The notes: a model not told the origin generated them from the letters alone. 58,781 nt of DNA from Chthonomonadales bacterium (GCA_027459625.1 DAIDHP010000024.1:1-58781); one strand, 5' to 3'; positions 17,363 to 26,578 are shown, numbered from the stretch's first letter. Numbers and translations: made by a program.

Positions 17363-17383
17363 CTCCCTATATCCTTTCTCCAT

Positions 17384-18472
17384 CTACTTAGACGGTGCTG
17401 ACGTTGATTCTCGTATGATAAGCGTGGTGGGAATGCGGTCATCAACTGGGGCTGCATTTCCATTCATCACTGCGAGTAAACTTTCCACTGCGCGATATCC
17501 AAGCATGGATATTTCCTGCCTTACCACGGTCAAAGGGGGATCGATATGTGCGGCGGCGGGAGGATCATCGTAGCATATCAAGGAGATATCTCTCGGTATC
17601 TGCAACTCCAAACTATTCAGTCTCCTGATAACCGCCAAGGTCATTAGGAAATCGCCTGCAATGATTGCGGTTGGATGATCGTAGGAAGTCATCCATTCGG
17701 AGAGATGATCCATGTATCGTCCGAAACGATTGTCATGCTGGATTAACAGCCATTTTGCGTTAATCGGCAATCCATGCCTCTCCATGATTCTTAAAAAACC
17801 TTGTAAACGTTCGAAGTGATCCGGCACCGTTGCGGAGAGTGTCACAAAACCAATCTCACGATGTCCGAGAGAAACCAGATGATTTACCGCCAATTCCATG
17901 CCCTGAAGGTTATCGGAGGAGATGGAGGGGATTCTCTCATCATCCAATATGGCAGGAACGGATACAACATGGATTCCCTGCGTCGTTAGGCGTTCCAGAT
18001 AGGGGATTTCGCTGTAGTTTGGGCGGATTACAAGAATTCCGCTGTTCTCGGTTAATTCGCCAATCTCCGGGTAGGAACCCTCCAGAAATTCATATCGCAC
18101 ATCGAGCTTATGCTCATGACACGCTATACGCACCCCTCGGAAGAGCGGTTCGAGGAAATCGGCGCTGACATCTCTCTGCTCCACTGGCCAGTTCATAAGA
18201 ACTGTTATGGTATTTGATTTTCGAGCCGAATTATCTGTAATGATCGTCCTGCGACCGCTTTTGGATTGCACATAGCCCTCATTGGATAGTTCGCGAAAAG
18301 CACGGTCCACAGTCGCGACGGTGGTGTTGTATTGAGCCGCCAACCGTGTTCGTGTTGGCAACACTTTATTTGGTGACAACTCGGGATCCTTAAGCCTCTC
18401 GATGATGTCATGCTTGATTTTCAGATATTTGGGAACTCGCTTCTCCTGCAACATGTCTCGCTCCGTATCCAT
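17384..18472 (-). CDS. GntR-HTH / LacI-type ligand-binding transcriptional regulator
   Basis: 362 residues from the ATG at 18472, which has GGAG six bases upstream; a TTG at 18484 is a weaker alternative. Residues 10-75 form a winged helix-turn-helix of GntR type (KYLKIKHDIIERL, LPTRTRLAAQYNTTVATVDRAFRELSNEGYVQSKSGRRTII). The remaining 280 residues are a periplasmic-binding-like sugar sensor of the LacI/GalR type (LMNWPVEQRDVSADFLEPLFRG, HLVSLGHREIGFVTLSATVPDHFERLQGF, ISLICYDDPPAAAHIDPPLTVVRQ). This mix is known from AraR of Bacillus, which responds to arabinose. It has its own strong promoter and probably controls the downstream reverse-strand unit, the divergent GH36-like gene, or both. The effector is not known. 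Confidence 0.93.
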   Translation of the reverse strand: MDTERDMLQEKRVPKYLKIKHDIIERLKDPELSPNKVLPTRTRLAAQYNTTVATVDRAFRELSNEGYVQSKSGRRTIITDNSARKSNTITVLMNWPVEQRDVSADFLEPLFRGVRIACHEHKLDVRYEFLEGSYPEIGELTENSGILVIRPNYSEIPYLERLTTQGIHVVSVPAILDDERIPSISSDNLQGMELAVNHLVSLGHREIGFVTLSATVPDHFERLQGFLRIMERHGLPINAKWLLIQHDNRFGRYMDHLSEWMTSYDHPTAIIAGDFLMTLAVIRRLNSLELQIPRDISLICYDDPPAAAHIDPPLTVVRQEISMLGYRAVESLLAVMNGNAAPVDDRIPTTLIIRESTSAPSK

Positions 18473-18493
18473 ATGAATCTCCAAAGATATCTA

Positions 18494-18522
18494 ATCATAC
18501 AGGTTTTCTGGATCGATGTCAA
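18494..18522 (-). promoter_or_regulatory. Sigma-70-type promoter of the GntR/LacI-type regulator
   Basis: On the reverse strand, TTGACA (18522-18517) and TATGAT (18499-18494) are separated by 17 bases. Transcription would begin near 18487 with a leader of about 15 bases. Just upstream, GTGTTA at 18544 and TAACAC at 18574 form a widely spaced inverted repeat that could be an operator; this last point is weak. Confidence 0.8.
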
Positions 18523-18970
18523 TGGTTTTAAAGAAAAATATATGTGTTATTTCAAAAAACTATCTTTTTATGTTAACACCTCATTTTTCGAGGTCGAACC
18601 ATGAATGATCACGCAGAGTGGAAAGCTGAACAATTCAGCGTACATGCGCATCGTTGATAATACTGCGCTCCTCAGCACAATCTCATGGTGGAGCTTCTTT
18701 TCACGGATTATCTCAGCCAAGCCATGCCGATCCACGAAATGTTTCCGGTATTACATCATACTTGTGATAGCGATATTTACGTTGTCTGCGAAATTGGCGA
18801 TTATCACGAAACAACAAGCAATGTGTGTAAAAATATAACCCTATATCCGCCAAAGGGCTGATAAGGATTATCTTTATGCGATGAAAAACCCTACGGATGA
18901 TCGGGTAACCGAATGCCTTTGATCATTCTTTCACTTTCCGATAAGGAATCGGGAAAGGAGGAACTGAAAC
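18523..18970. other. Divergent intergenic region between regulator and GH36-like gene
   Basis: AT-rich 450-base stretch with no convincing gene. It contains short hairpins such as CCTC/GAGG near 18580-18597. The GH36-like gene should have its promoter here, but no close match to consensus boxes was found; an activator-dependent promoter is possible. Confidence 0.5.
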
Positions 18971-21571
18971 ATGATCTCCAAATCCTGGCTTTACACCTTG
19001 GGAATCTCCTTGGGAGCGGAGCAAATCGATGATGAAATTCATTTTCGGATGCTCGATAATCGCAATACACGCACATACGCCGACGGAGAATATCTTTACC
19101 AGGTCCAACTGGAAAACGGTTCCATTCTTACGGGCTTGACAGGATGCGGTCTGCACCGTTCCTCCCAAAACATCGAGGTTCGAGGCAAGCTATCCGATTC
19201 CAATCTATCGGTGACGCACAAAATATCCATCGTGAAGGATGAGCTTGAGGAGATACTCTCCCTGCGCAACGATGGAAAAGAGGAGGTCTGCCTCGCGCAA
19301 TTCCGATTTGGATTCCGCCTGCCGTTCTCTCCGGAAGAGGAAAAGTCTCGTCTAATTGCGGTTCCCTTCCGGATTAACGCCGATGGAATCACGCATGACT
19401 ACACCGTGGCGGATTTATTGGCGGGAAAATATGCCAATTCCAACGGAGGGACCGATCCGAGCGTGGAGCACCCCCCTTTGGCGGACGCAGACGAACTGCG
19501 TTCGGAGGGTTGGATTTGGGGGAACGAAGATTCCGGACTTCTTTGGATAAAGTACAACCCGGAGCATATCGAGTTCTCCCTGTGCGGAGTGGAAAAAGAC
19601 GCTCTTCGTTTCGGGGGTGCAGGGCTGGCGCTTTACAACGAGCCTGGACTCGCCATGACGCTGAAGTCGGGGGAGACATTCGCTTTCGGCACCACCCATT
19701 ACCAGGCTTTCACAGGAGACTGGAAGGAGGGGTATGCGCATTTCAAGGCGTTTCTCCGTCAGAAAGGACACGGTTTCCCAAGGAATTACACTCCTCCTCT
19801 GAACTGGAACGAGCTTTTCGATGTGGGATGGTACCACTCGGACCCAACGTTACTGAGGGAGCATTACACCCGAGACGCTTTGATGAAAGAGGCGGCGAAA
19901 GCGAAGGAGATCGGGTGCGATTTGCTATACCTTGATCCTGGTTGGGAGGTATGCGAGGGAACCACCCTCTGGGATTCCTCCCGGTTAGGGCCTGTAAGCG
20001 ATTTTATCCATGAGGTGAAACGACGATACGGCTTGGAGGTAGGCTATCGCACCATCGGGAGAGTATATCGCAATGAGTTCCCCAACGCTTGGTACATGCG
20101 TCGCAAAGGTGAAACGGGGACATATCATCGTCCGCGCATCAATCAACAGCCTGCGGTTGAGCCCGTGCCACTTCACGATTCCGAAGGACACCGAAATCTG
20201 GCGCTTCTGCCGGACGCGAAAGCAAACGCTTCGTCCGTGATCTCGGGTTATCCCCTTCTGCACTCTATCCCCCACCTTAACGATGGATGGTACGACAATC
20301 CCGCTAGCTGGATTTCCGGCGGGGATCCCTCTTGGGCTGAGATCGACTTGGGGGCGGTGTATCAAGTGGGAAGCGTGGCTTTGGGAAGCGAACATACGAC
20401 ACATTACGGGGATCGCGCGATCACCCAAATGCGCATTCTAACAGCCTCCGAGTATAATCAGAGTTCCGACGCGTCCACTTGGAAGGAGGTCTTCCATTAC
20501 AACGGAGCCCCCTTGCACAACACCACCCTCTTCCAGTTCCCTCCCGTCAACGCACGATGGGTGAGAGTGAGTATTCTTAAAGCCGAAGGTGGAGCGGCGA
20601 GAATTGACGAACTCGAGATTTACGAAGCCGGTCCGGCGTCGAACGATGAACAGCCAGTTCGAAAGCCAAAACCGGTGGATCCCGATTCTGGCGATCCCAT
20701 CGTTTTTTGGGAAGTGTGCACGCAATGCGAGGCATGGCGAAACGAGAAGCTCAAGCGCATTCTCGCCATAACCGAGGCGGGCATGGATTTCATGATGTTC
20801 GATGAATTCGATTGGCGAGGCCCCTGCTACGATCCGAACCACGGGCATGAGGTTCCCTCCACTCCCGAGGGACACGTCAAGGCTGTCTACTGGCTCGTGG
20901 AGGAGACCCGCAAACATCGACATCAACTACTTGTAGAGGCTCACGACCCCGTTTGGCCTTGGGGGGTGAGATACTGCCCTGTGTATTATCGTCAAGGTTT
21001 CTCCAATCATCATTATCAGGAGAACTGGGGATTCGAGTTCATGTGGGATCCAATTGCGGATTTACAGTCCGGAAAGGCCCTGTGCCTTTTCTACTACAAT
21101 CTCGGAACGGATATCCCCCTCTACGACCATATCACCATGGAATATGACAACGATCAATGCCTCTCCTTCTGGTGGTACGCTTCGACGGTAAGACATCTCG
21201 GCATAGGCGGCAAAAAGGGATTGAACTCCACACAAGACAATATTCCAAGGTGGAACGCATATAAGAAAGCTGTGGCTCGATATCTGGAGAATCGCGAGTT
21301 CTTCACGCGAGGAGCTTTCGTAGGATTGGATGAAATGAACCATGTCCATCTTCATCCGGAGGAACATCAAGCGGCTATCGTCTCCTTTAACCTCACAGTG
21401 AACCCGGTGCATAGGAAGATTCCATTATCCCCCAAGGATTGGGGTTTCCCTGAAAACGAACAACTCCACACGGATACGGGGCTTATTCAAAGAGATGGGG
21501 AAGATTGGACGCTTGCGATGGATATTCCGCCGATGAGTCCCATGGTGGCGATTGTCTCCTGCAACGGTTGA
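18971..21571 (+). CDS. GH36/clan-D-like glycosidase with an F5/8 type C (CBM32-like) domain inserted in the catalytic barrel
   Basis: 866 residues, no signal peptide, start after AAGGAGG. Residues 1-270 form the N-terminal beta-supersandwich seen in GH36-type enzymes. The TIM barrel starts near residue 275 (NWNELFDVGWYHSD) and includes LLYLDPGWEV at about 319. Residues 407-553 form a discoidin/CBM32-like domain (RNLALLPDAKANASS, DPSWAEIDLGAVYQVGSVALG, RWVRVSILKAEGGAARIDELEIYE). The barrel then resumes with PIVFWEVCTQCEAW and GMDFMMFDEFDWRG, where an aspartate is the probable catalytic nucleophile. A C-terminal beta domain closes the protein. An internal carbohydrate-binding insertion is unusual. 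Alpha-galactosidase-like activity is the likeliest guess. It is divergent from the regulator at 18472, which may control it. Confidence 0.75.
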   Translation: MISKSWLYTLGISLGAEQIDDEIHFRMLDNRNTRTYADGEYLYQVQLENGSILTGLTGCGLHRSSQNIEVRGKLSDSNLSVTHKISIVKDELEEILSLRNDGKEEVCLAQFRFGFRLPFSPEEEKSRLIAVPFRINADGITHDYTVADLLAGKYANSNGGTDPSVEHPPLADADELRSEGWIWGNEDSGLLWIKYNPEHIEFSLCGVEKDALRFGGAGLALYNEPGLAMTLKSGETFAFGTTHYQAFTGDWKEGYAHFKAFLRQKGHGFPRNYTPPLNWNELFDVGWYHSDPTLLREHYTRDALMKEAAKAKEIGCDLLYLDPGWEVCEGTTLWDSSRLGPVSDFIHEVKRRYGLEVGYRTIGRVYRNEFPNAWYMRRKGETGTYHRPRINQQPAVEPVPLHDSEGHRNLALLPDAKANASSVISGYPLLHSIPHLNDGWYDNPASWISGGDPSWAEIDLGAVYQVGSVALGSEHTTHYGDRAITQMRILTASEYNQSSDASTWKEVFHYNGAPLHNTTLFQFPPVNARWVRVSILKAEGGAARIDELEIYEAGPASNDEQPVRKPKPVDPDSGDPIVFWEVCTQCEAWRNEKLKRILAITEAGMDFMMFDEFDWRGPCYDPNHGHEVPSTPEGHVKAVYWLVEETRKHRHQLLVEAHDPVWPWGVRYCPVYYRQGFSNHHYQENWGFEFMWDPIADLQSGKALCLFYYNLGTDIPLYDHITMEYDNDQCLSFWWYASTVRHLGIGGKKGLNSTQDNIPRWNAYKKAVARYLENREFFTRGAFVGLDEMNHVHLHPEEHQAAIVSFNLTVNPVHRKIPLSPKDWGFPENEQLHTDTGLIQRDGEDWTLAMDIPPMSPMVAIVSCNG

Positions 21572-21580
21572 ATAAAAAAA

Positions 21581-21660
21581 TGCCATTCGGAGTCAATTGA
21601 TACCTACATGACAATGCGAATTCGTCTCTCGACAACCCGAATGGCAACCCGGATTTTTTG
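21581..21660 (+). terminator. Possible terminator hairpin after the GH36-like gene
   Basis: Inverted repeat TGCCATTCGG (21581-21590) and CCGAATGGCA (21637-21646) with a long loop, then ATTTTTT at 21653. The loop of 46 bases makes this a moderate candidate only. Confidence 0.4.
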
Positions 21661-22049
21661 GATATTGAGCCTGCAACATAGGAAAATCCCAAAGGGGGGA
21701 GTTCATTCTGAATCGTCCCAATCTAATTGGATCATTCATGAGTATTAGGAAGAAATCTTTTTACATTACAGATTAATTGCACGGCTACATATTGCACGAT
21801 TCGCCGAACGGGTAAAGCGTCCTTTTGTTGCCCATGCATAACTTCATTGATACATTCGCCAAACCAATTATCACCCATTTCGATCATTTTCTCGGAGTTT
21901 TTACCACGCTTTTCATTCCTCAAGTCGTTTTTTGACGCTCTTATTCTTGTTTCGGAACAGATGCGCCGTAAATGGAGTATATCATGCATCCCTTTTGGCA
22001 TACATGGAGCCAATCGGGAGAAAAATTCCCATCATAAAGGCGCAATAAA
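21661..22049. other. Intergenic region, no gene seen
   Basis: About 390 bases before the NHL gene. A reverse-strand open frame exists (22013-21732) but has no ribosome site and an unconvincing composition. No clear promoter was found; a weak AAAGG ribosome site lies just before 22050. Confidence 0.5.
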
Positions 22050-23036
22050 ATGGAACATGAGATAATCACAGGCACACCTGCCACCACGCATACCTCCCTG
22101 CGCAAGGATGTAATTATAGGCGAAGGGGGGCGCCAATACGAATGCATTCACGACTGGGGAGAATTGCCAAGCTCCATTTCCTATGGCAACACCCATGGAG
22201 TCGTGGAGGATTCCCAGGGACGCATCTACATCAAGCACACAGTTCACCCGACAAGCCAATCTCGCAACGCCATCGTAGTCTTCGATGAGTACGGAAAGTA
22301 TGTCACATCTTGGGGTGAGGAGTTCTGCGGGGGAGCGCACGGTATGCATCTGGCGAAAGAAGGGTCCGATGAGTTCCTCTACCTGTGCGATACGGCTCGC
22401 CATAAATTGGTGAAGACCACACTGGAGGGGGAAACGGCTTGGGAGCGTGGATGCCCGGAGGAGACCGGACATTACAAGTCCTCCAATGAATACGTGCCCA
22501 CGAACGTGGCAACCGCTCCGGACGGAACGGTTTTCGTGGCGGATGGTTACGGTCGCGATTGCATCAACGCTTATGATCCGAATGGAAACTACAAATTCTC
22601 CTTTGGTGGCACGGGGTCAAAGCCCGGTCTCATGAGTTGTCCGCATGGCTTAATTGTGGATAACCGAGGAGAACAACCATTACTCGCTGTTGCGGACCGC
22701 AGCAATCGACGAATCCAATATTTCACGCTTGCAGGCGAACATGCAGGTTTCGTAAAGGATGAGCTTCGCGCACCTTGCCATTTTCATATTCGCGGAGAGG
22801 AGTTGCTGATACCGGACTTGGTGTCCAGAGTGACAATCTTCAACAAGGATAACGGGCTGATTCTCCATCTCGGCGACGGCGGGCATTACGAGGGTGTCCG
22901 GGATAAGGATCGCTCGGCATTCACACCTGGAAAGTTCGTTGCTCCCCATAGTGCGATCTTCGATCACGAGGGGAACATATTCGTGGTGGAGTGGGTGGAG
23001 GTGGGAAGAGTGACGAAGTTGAAGAGAATTAATTAG
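22050..23036 (+). CDS. NHL-repeat beta-propeller protein
   Basis: 328 residues without a clear signal peptide. Repeats typical of NHL propellers follow one another: THGVVEDSQGRIYIKHT, AIVVFDEYGKYVTSWGEEF, NVATAPDGTVFVADGYG, INAYDPNGNYKFSFGGTGS, PHGLIVDNRGEQPLLAVADRSNRRIQYF and HSAIFDHEGNIFVVEWVEVGRV. The order resembles peptidylglycine alpha-amidating-lyase-like propellers, which in bacteria are common beside sugar dehydrogenase and glycosidase genes. It may be a binding scaffold or a lyase/lactonase; no catalytic set was identified. It follows the GH36-like gene in the same direction but 478 bases away, so co-transcription is doubtful. Confidence 0.8.
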   Translation: MEHEIITGTPATTHTSLRKDVIIGEGGRQYECIHDWGELPSSISYGNTHGVVEDSQGRIYIKHTVHPTSQSRNAIVVFDEYGKYVTSWGEEFCGGAHGMHLAKEGSDEFLYLCDTARHKLVKTTLEGETAWERGCPEETGHYKSSNEYVPTNVATAPDGTVFVADGYGRDCINAYDPNGNYKFSFGGTGSKPGLMSCPHGLIVDNRGEQPLLAVADRSNRRIQYFTLAGEHAGFVKDELRAPCHFHIRGEELLIPDLVSRVTIFNKDNGLILHLGDGGHYEGVRDKDRSAFTPGKFVAPHSAIFDHEGNIFVVEWVEVGRVTKLKRIN

Positions 23037-23356
23037 CGAATCCATGAATATACTGACCCGCAAAGCTCATGAATGTCGGATCGATTCCTTTTTATGAATC
23101 TTTTCATTCTCTCTCATCTGAAATCAAAACTCCCTTCTTAGTGCTGCAAAAGTTGAGTGTGTGTGCCACCTCTCACCAGCATTCACACTCATCGTAAACA
23201 TGGCTTCATCCCAGGACTCTGTGTTACAGTACTCGATAACGTTTATTAATATCACCCCCAATGAAGGATGCATATTTTTCTCATTTTTCGATGTTATCTA
23301 TCTCATAAAAAGCCTTAATGTCGCGTGAGGAATGGATACAAAATGGGGGGCGTGCA
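23037..23356. other. Intergenic region, no gene seen
   Basis: About 320 bases without a plausible reading frame, ending in the consensus promoter at 23357. Confidence 0.5.
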
Positions 23357-23385
23357 TTGACACTCATCTTGCATAGGGTTATAAT
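23357..23385 (+). promoter_or_regulatory. Perfect-consensus sigma-70-type promoter
   Basis: TTGACA at 23357-23362 and TATAAT at 23380-23385 with a 17-base spacer. Transcription should begin about 23392, leaving a leader of some 18 bases that contains the AAAGGGAGG ribosome site of the gene at 23410. Confidence 0.9.
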
Positions 23386-23409
23386 TCCAGAAGAAAGGGA
23401 GGTTGAATT

Positions 23410-24714
23410 ATGGCGGAAGAGATACATTACCTCACACATATCTTAGGCAAGCCCATAATCACACAGGATGGACAAGTGTTGGGAACGGTCCGGGACGCAA
23501 TCGCCTCGCAGGGAGGTCGTTTGCCCACCATCAACGCTCTCCTGGTCAAAGGCCGAACCAAGGAGGCTTGGTACTCCTTTTCGGACATCGATATAACGGA
23601 AACGGGATTCACCCTTAGACGGCCTTTGGATGGGATAACTCCTTACACCCCCCGAACGATGGATATAAGATTGCAGCGTGATATAATGGACAAACAGATC
23701 GTTGATGTGCATGATTACCGCGTGGTGCGCGTGAATGACGTGCGGATCGCGGAACATCAGGATCGCTTCGTGGTCATAGGAGCGGATGTCAGTCCGCGCG
23801 CACTATTCAGAAGATCCGGTTTCGGTTGGTTGGTGGAGGCTGTGATGAACCTTTTTCATCGCCCTCTTCAATCCAATCTGATATCTTGGGATGACATGGA
23901 AGCTTTGCAGCCGGACGCGGAGCGCGGCGGCATGATAAAGTTAAAGGTGCCTCACGAGAAGATATCTCGCCTACATCCGGCGGACATCGCAGATATTGTC
24001 GAGCAACTCAGCCCTCAGCAACGCACGGAAGTGATTGAATCTCTTGACATAGAGACTGCCGCCGACACCATTCAGGAAATGGAAAAGGAGGAGGCAGCCT
24101 CTGTTATGGAGTTGATGGAGGAGGAGAAAGCCGCCGATATCCTTGAGGAGATGGATCCGGATGACGCTGCGGACCTTCTGGGAGACCTTTCCGAGGCTCG
24201 CACGGAAGAGTTGTTGGAGCACATGGAGCCTGAAGAGGCTGCGGATATCAAGGAGTTGATGTCTTACGGCGAGGAAACCGCAGGCGGTCTCATGACAACG
24301 GAGTATCTGGCCATTCGAGAAACGATGTCAGCACAGGAGGGCATAGATTTTCTCCGAAGCATCGCCCCCAAAGCGGAACAGATATACTACCTTTATGTCG
24401 TGAATGACGAGAATCATTTGGTAGGTGTCGTCTCTCTGAGGGATCTTATCGTCGCGCAACCCACCACCCCAGTAGAGAAATTCATGGTACGGAATGTTCG
24501 ATGCGTTCACACAGGGGAACATGCAGACGAAGTCGCTCATATCTTCACCCGCTACAATCTTCTCGCTCTCCCCGTGGTGGATGACAACGGAGAGATGCAG
24601 GGGATCATCACCGTTGACGACATGATGGAACGGCTCCTTCCTGCGGAAAAAAGACGCAAACTGCCGCAAATCTCGTTGGAGGAAGAGGAGAATCCTCATA
24701 AGGACGAATCATGA
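23410..24714 (+). CDS. Soluble PRC-barrel / MgtE-N / CBS-domain protein
   Basis: 434 residues starting after AAAGGGAGG. The N-terminal 160 residues contain PRC-barrel-like repeats (LGKPIITQDGQVLGTVRDA, VDVHDYRVVRVNDVRI). Residues 195-290 are a superhelical MgtE N-domain (HPADIADIVEQLSPQQRTEVIESLD, ADILEEMDPDDAADLLGDL, ERTEELLEHMEPEEAADIKELM-like repeats). Residues 295-415 carry two CBS motifs (MTTEYLAIRETMSAQEGI, VVSLRDLIVAQPTTPVEKFM, LPVVDDNGEMQGIITVDDMMERL). The transmembrane Mg2+ channel domain of MgtE is absent, so this is a cytoplasmic divalent-cation or nucleotide sensor, not a transporter. The stop overlaps the start of the fucosidase gene by four bases (ATGA), an odd pairing. A consensus promoter suggests steady, high transcription. 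Confidence 0.88.
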   Translation: MAEEIHYLTHILGKPIITQDGQVLGTVRDAIASQGGRLPTINALLVKGRTKEAWYSFSDIDITETGFTLRRPLDGITPYTPRTMDIRLQRDIMDKQIVDVHDYRVVRVNDVRIAEHQDRFVVIGADVSPRALFRRSGFGWLVEAVMNLFHRPLQSNLISWDDMEALQPDAERGGMIKLKVPHEKISRLHPADIADIVEQLSPQQRTEVIESLDIETAADTIQEMEKEEAASVMELMEEEKAADILEEMDPDDAADLLGDLSEARTEELLEHMEPEEAADIKELMSYGEETAGGLMTTEYLAIRETMSAQEGIDFLRSIAPKAEQIYYLYVVNDENHLVGVVSLRDLIVAQPTTPVEKFMVRNVRCVHTGEHADEVAHIFTRYNLLALPVVDDNGEMQGIITVDDMMERLLPAEKRRKLPQISLEEEENPHKDES

Positions 24715-26366
24715 AAAGATCTCGGATGGAACCCCTCATTTTCGCTCTGTTTTCAATGACAGTCTGTTTGGTGAACGCTGGAGCGAAGACCAAGGATCAA
24801 TTGACGCCCCCCAACGCAGCGAAACTTAAGTGGTGGCGCAGTGCGCGGTTTGGAATGTTCATCCACTGGGGACCGGTGAGTCTCACTGGGAACGAGATAA
24901 GCTGGTCCCGAGGGGTGCAAACGCCGATAAAAGTTTATGATAATCTCTACAAACGGTTCGATCCGGTCGAATTCAATCCAAATCTATGGGTTTCCATCGC
25001 GAAGGCGGCAGGAATGAAGTATATCGTCCTCACCACGAAGCATCACGATGGCTTCTGCTTATGGGATACGAAGCAGACCGACTACAATATCATGCACTCC
25101 CCCTATCATAGGGATATCGTCCGTATGCTTTCCGACGCCTGCAAAAGACAGCATGTTCCTTTCGGAGCGTACTATTCCGTTTGCGATTGGCACGATCCCG
25201 ATTTCCTCTACACAAGTCCGGGTGGATCGGTAATGAATCCACACCCCAATATGGACGCATACACGGAGTACATGAAAAAGCAGCTCAAGGAGCTTATCAC
25301 CTCCTACGGACCATTGCTCCTCGTTTGGTTCGACAATCCCGAGGGTTTCACAGCGAAACGCGGGCGGGATGTGGTGGATTACGTTCGCTCCCTCCAACCG
25401 GACATCATCGTCAACAACCGCTGCGCTGTGCCCGGTGATTATGACACGCCGGAGCAACGGATCGGCGGCTTTCAGATGACTCGCCCGTGGGAGACCTGTA
25501 TGACTATCTGTCAACAATGGTCTTGGAAACCCGGCGATAAACTTAAATCCTTGCGCGAATGCATCGGGATACTTGCGAGATGCGCAGGCGGAGACGGTAA
25601 CCTTCTTTTAAACGTTGGGCCCGAACCGAGCGGGGAGATCGAACCTCGTCAGGTGGAGCGTTTGAAGGAGATTGGGGCATGGCTCAAGCGGAACGGCGCG
25701 AGCATTTACAACACACGTGGCGGTCCCTACATGCCCTGTGCTGATTACGCCTGCACGCGCAGAGGAAATGATCTTTTCCTCCATATCCTCGATTGGAAGG
25801 GGGATACGCTGAACCTTCCGCCGTTACCCGCAAAAATCATGCACGCCTCTCTTGTTGAGGGCGGGAAAGTGCGTGTCACTCAAAATGCCAATGGTATCAC
25901 CGTATCCGTTCCGGCAAAGTATCGCGACCCGAACGACACCGTGGTCCGAATGCGTTTGAACGTCGCCGCGATGAGCATTCCTCCGATACATCCCCTATAC
26001 GCCGTAATCGCCTCAGCCTCTAATATCTTTCAGAACGATCCGAATTACGGGCCGGAGATGGCGGTTGACGGAGATATGAGCACCCGCTGGGCGACGGACG
26101 GCGGGATTAAGAGCGCCTGGCTGAAGCTGGATTTGCAAAAGATGACAACAGTAAGTCATGTGGATATCCATGAGGCGTTTCCGGGAAGGGTTCGTAAATT
26201 TGAAATTCAATACAAGGACGGCGATCAATGGGTTAGCCTCATCGAGGGGAGCGAGATTGGCGCGAATTATCAAAAGGACTTCCCGGAGGTTACGGCGCGA
26301 TATTTCCGTTTGAACATCCTTGACGCCACCGACGGTCCCACCATTTGGGAGATGGACGTCCGATGA
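24711..26366 (+). CDS. Secreted GH29 alpha-L-fucosidase with C-terminal F5/8 type C domain
   Basis: 551 residues whose ATG overlaps the upstream stop (ATGA), so translation is coupled. A signal peptide (LIFALFSMTVCLVNAGA) is followed by the GH29 barrel: KLKWWRSARFGMFIHWGPVS, GMKYIVLTTKHHDGFCLWD, and LLLVWFDNPEG, where the aspartate is the expected nucleophile. VNNRC and GDGNLLLNVGPEPSGEI are further GH29 marks. Residues from about 430 form a discoidin-like carbohydrate-binding domain (YGPEMAVDGDMSTRWATDGG, WLKLDLQKMTTVSHVDIHEAF). The enzyme removes terminal alpha-L-fucose from glycans outside the cytoplasm. Its substrate here might be algal, plant or mucin-like fucosylated polysaccharide. Confidence 0.93.
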   Translation: MKRSRMEPLIFALFSMTVCLVNAGAKTKDQLTPPNAAKLKWWRSARFGMFIHWGPVSLTGNEISWSRGVQTPIKVYDNLYKRFDPVEFNPNLWVSIAKAAGMKYIVLTTKHHDGFCLWDTKQTDYNIMHSPYHRDIVRMLSDACKRQHVPFGAYYSVCDWHDPDFLYTSPGGSVMNPHPNMDAYTEYMKKQLKELITSYGPLLLVWFDNPEGFTAKRGRDVVDYVRSLQPDIIVNNRCAVPGDYDTPEQRIGGFQMTRPWETCMTICQQWSWKPGDKLKSLRECIGILARCAGGDGNLLLNVGPEPSGEIEPRQVERLKEIGAWLKRNGASIYNTRGGPYMPCADYACTRRGNDLFLHILDWKGDTLNLPPLPAKIMHASLVEGGKVRVTQNANGITVSVPAKYRDPNDTVVRMRLNVAAMSIPPIHPLYAVIASASNIFQNDPNYGPEMAVDGDMSTRWATDGGIKSAWLKLDLQKMTTVSHVDIHEAFPGRVRKFEIQYKDGDQWVSLIEGSEIGANYQKDFPEVTARYFRLNILDATDGPTIWEMDVR

Positions 26367-26437
26367 CTCGAAAATCTCCCAACATTGTATAGTCTCCTAA
26401 ATCCTTATATCATCCTGAACAGCTAAGGTTGCGCATT

Positions 26438-26578
26438 ATGGCGAATTCAAACGTCGGATCGAGCATCATAGATAATCGTAACTGCAACACCCTTCATCAC
26501 GCCATCGAGGAGATGGGCGCATCCGGAAACGAAGCAGGATTTCAAGAAATGAGAAAAAGCGGAAGGTATCTCCAATGA
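26438..26578 (+). CDS. Possible 46-residue peptide of unknown function
   Basis: An open frame beginning MANSNVGSSIIDNRN and ending GFQEMRKSGRYLQ, with AAGG about ten bases before the ATG. Codon use looks natural but nothing else supports it. It lies alone in the 427-base gap between the fucosidase and the zinc-ribbon gene; the remainder of that gap shows no gene. Confidence 0.2.
   Translation: MANSNVGSSIIDNRNCNTLHHAIEEMGASGNEAGFQEMRKSGRYLQ

Noticed and set aside
21732-22013. Reverse open frame of 93 codons before the NHL gene
   Set aside because: No ribosome site, no recognisable domain, and AT-rich intergenic composition.
23410-24714. Annotation as a full MgtE magnesium transporter
   Set aside because: The five-helix membrane domain is missing; only PRC, MgtE-N and CBS parts are present and the gene ends normally.
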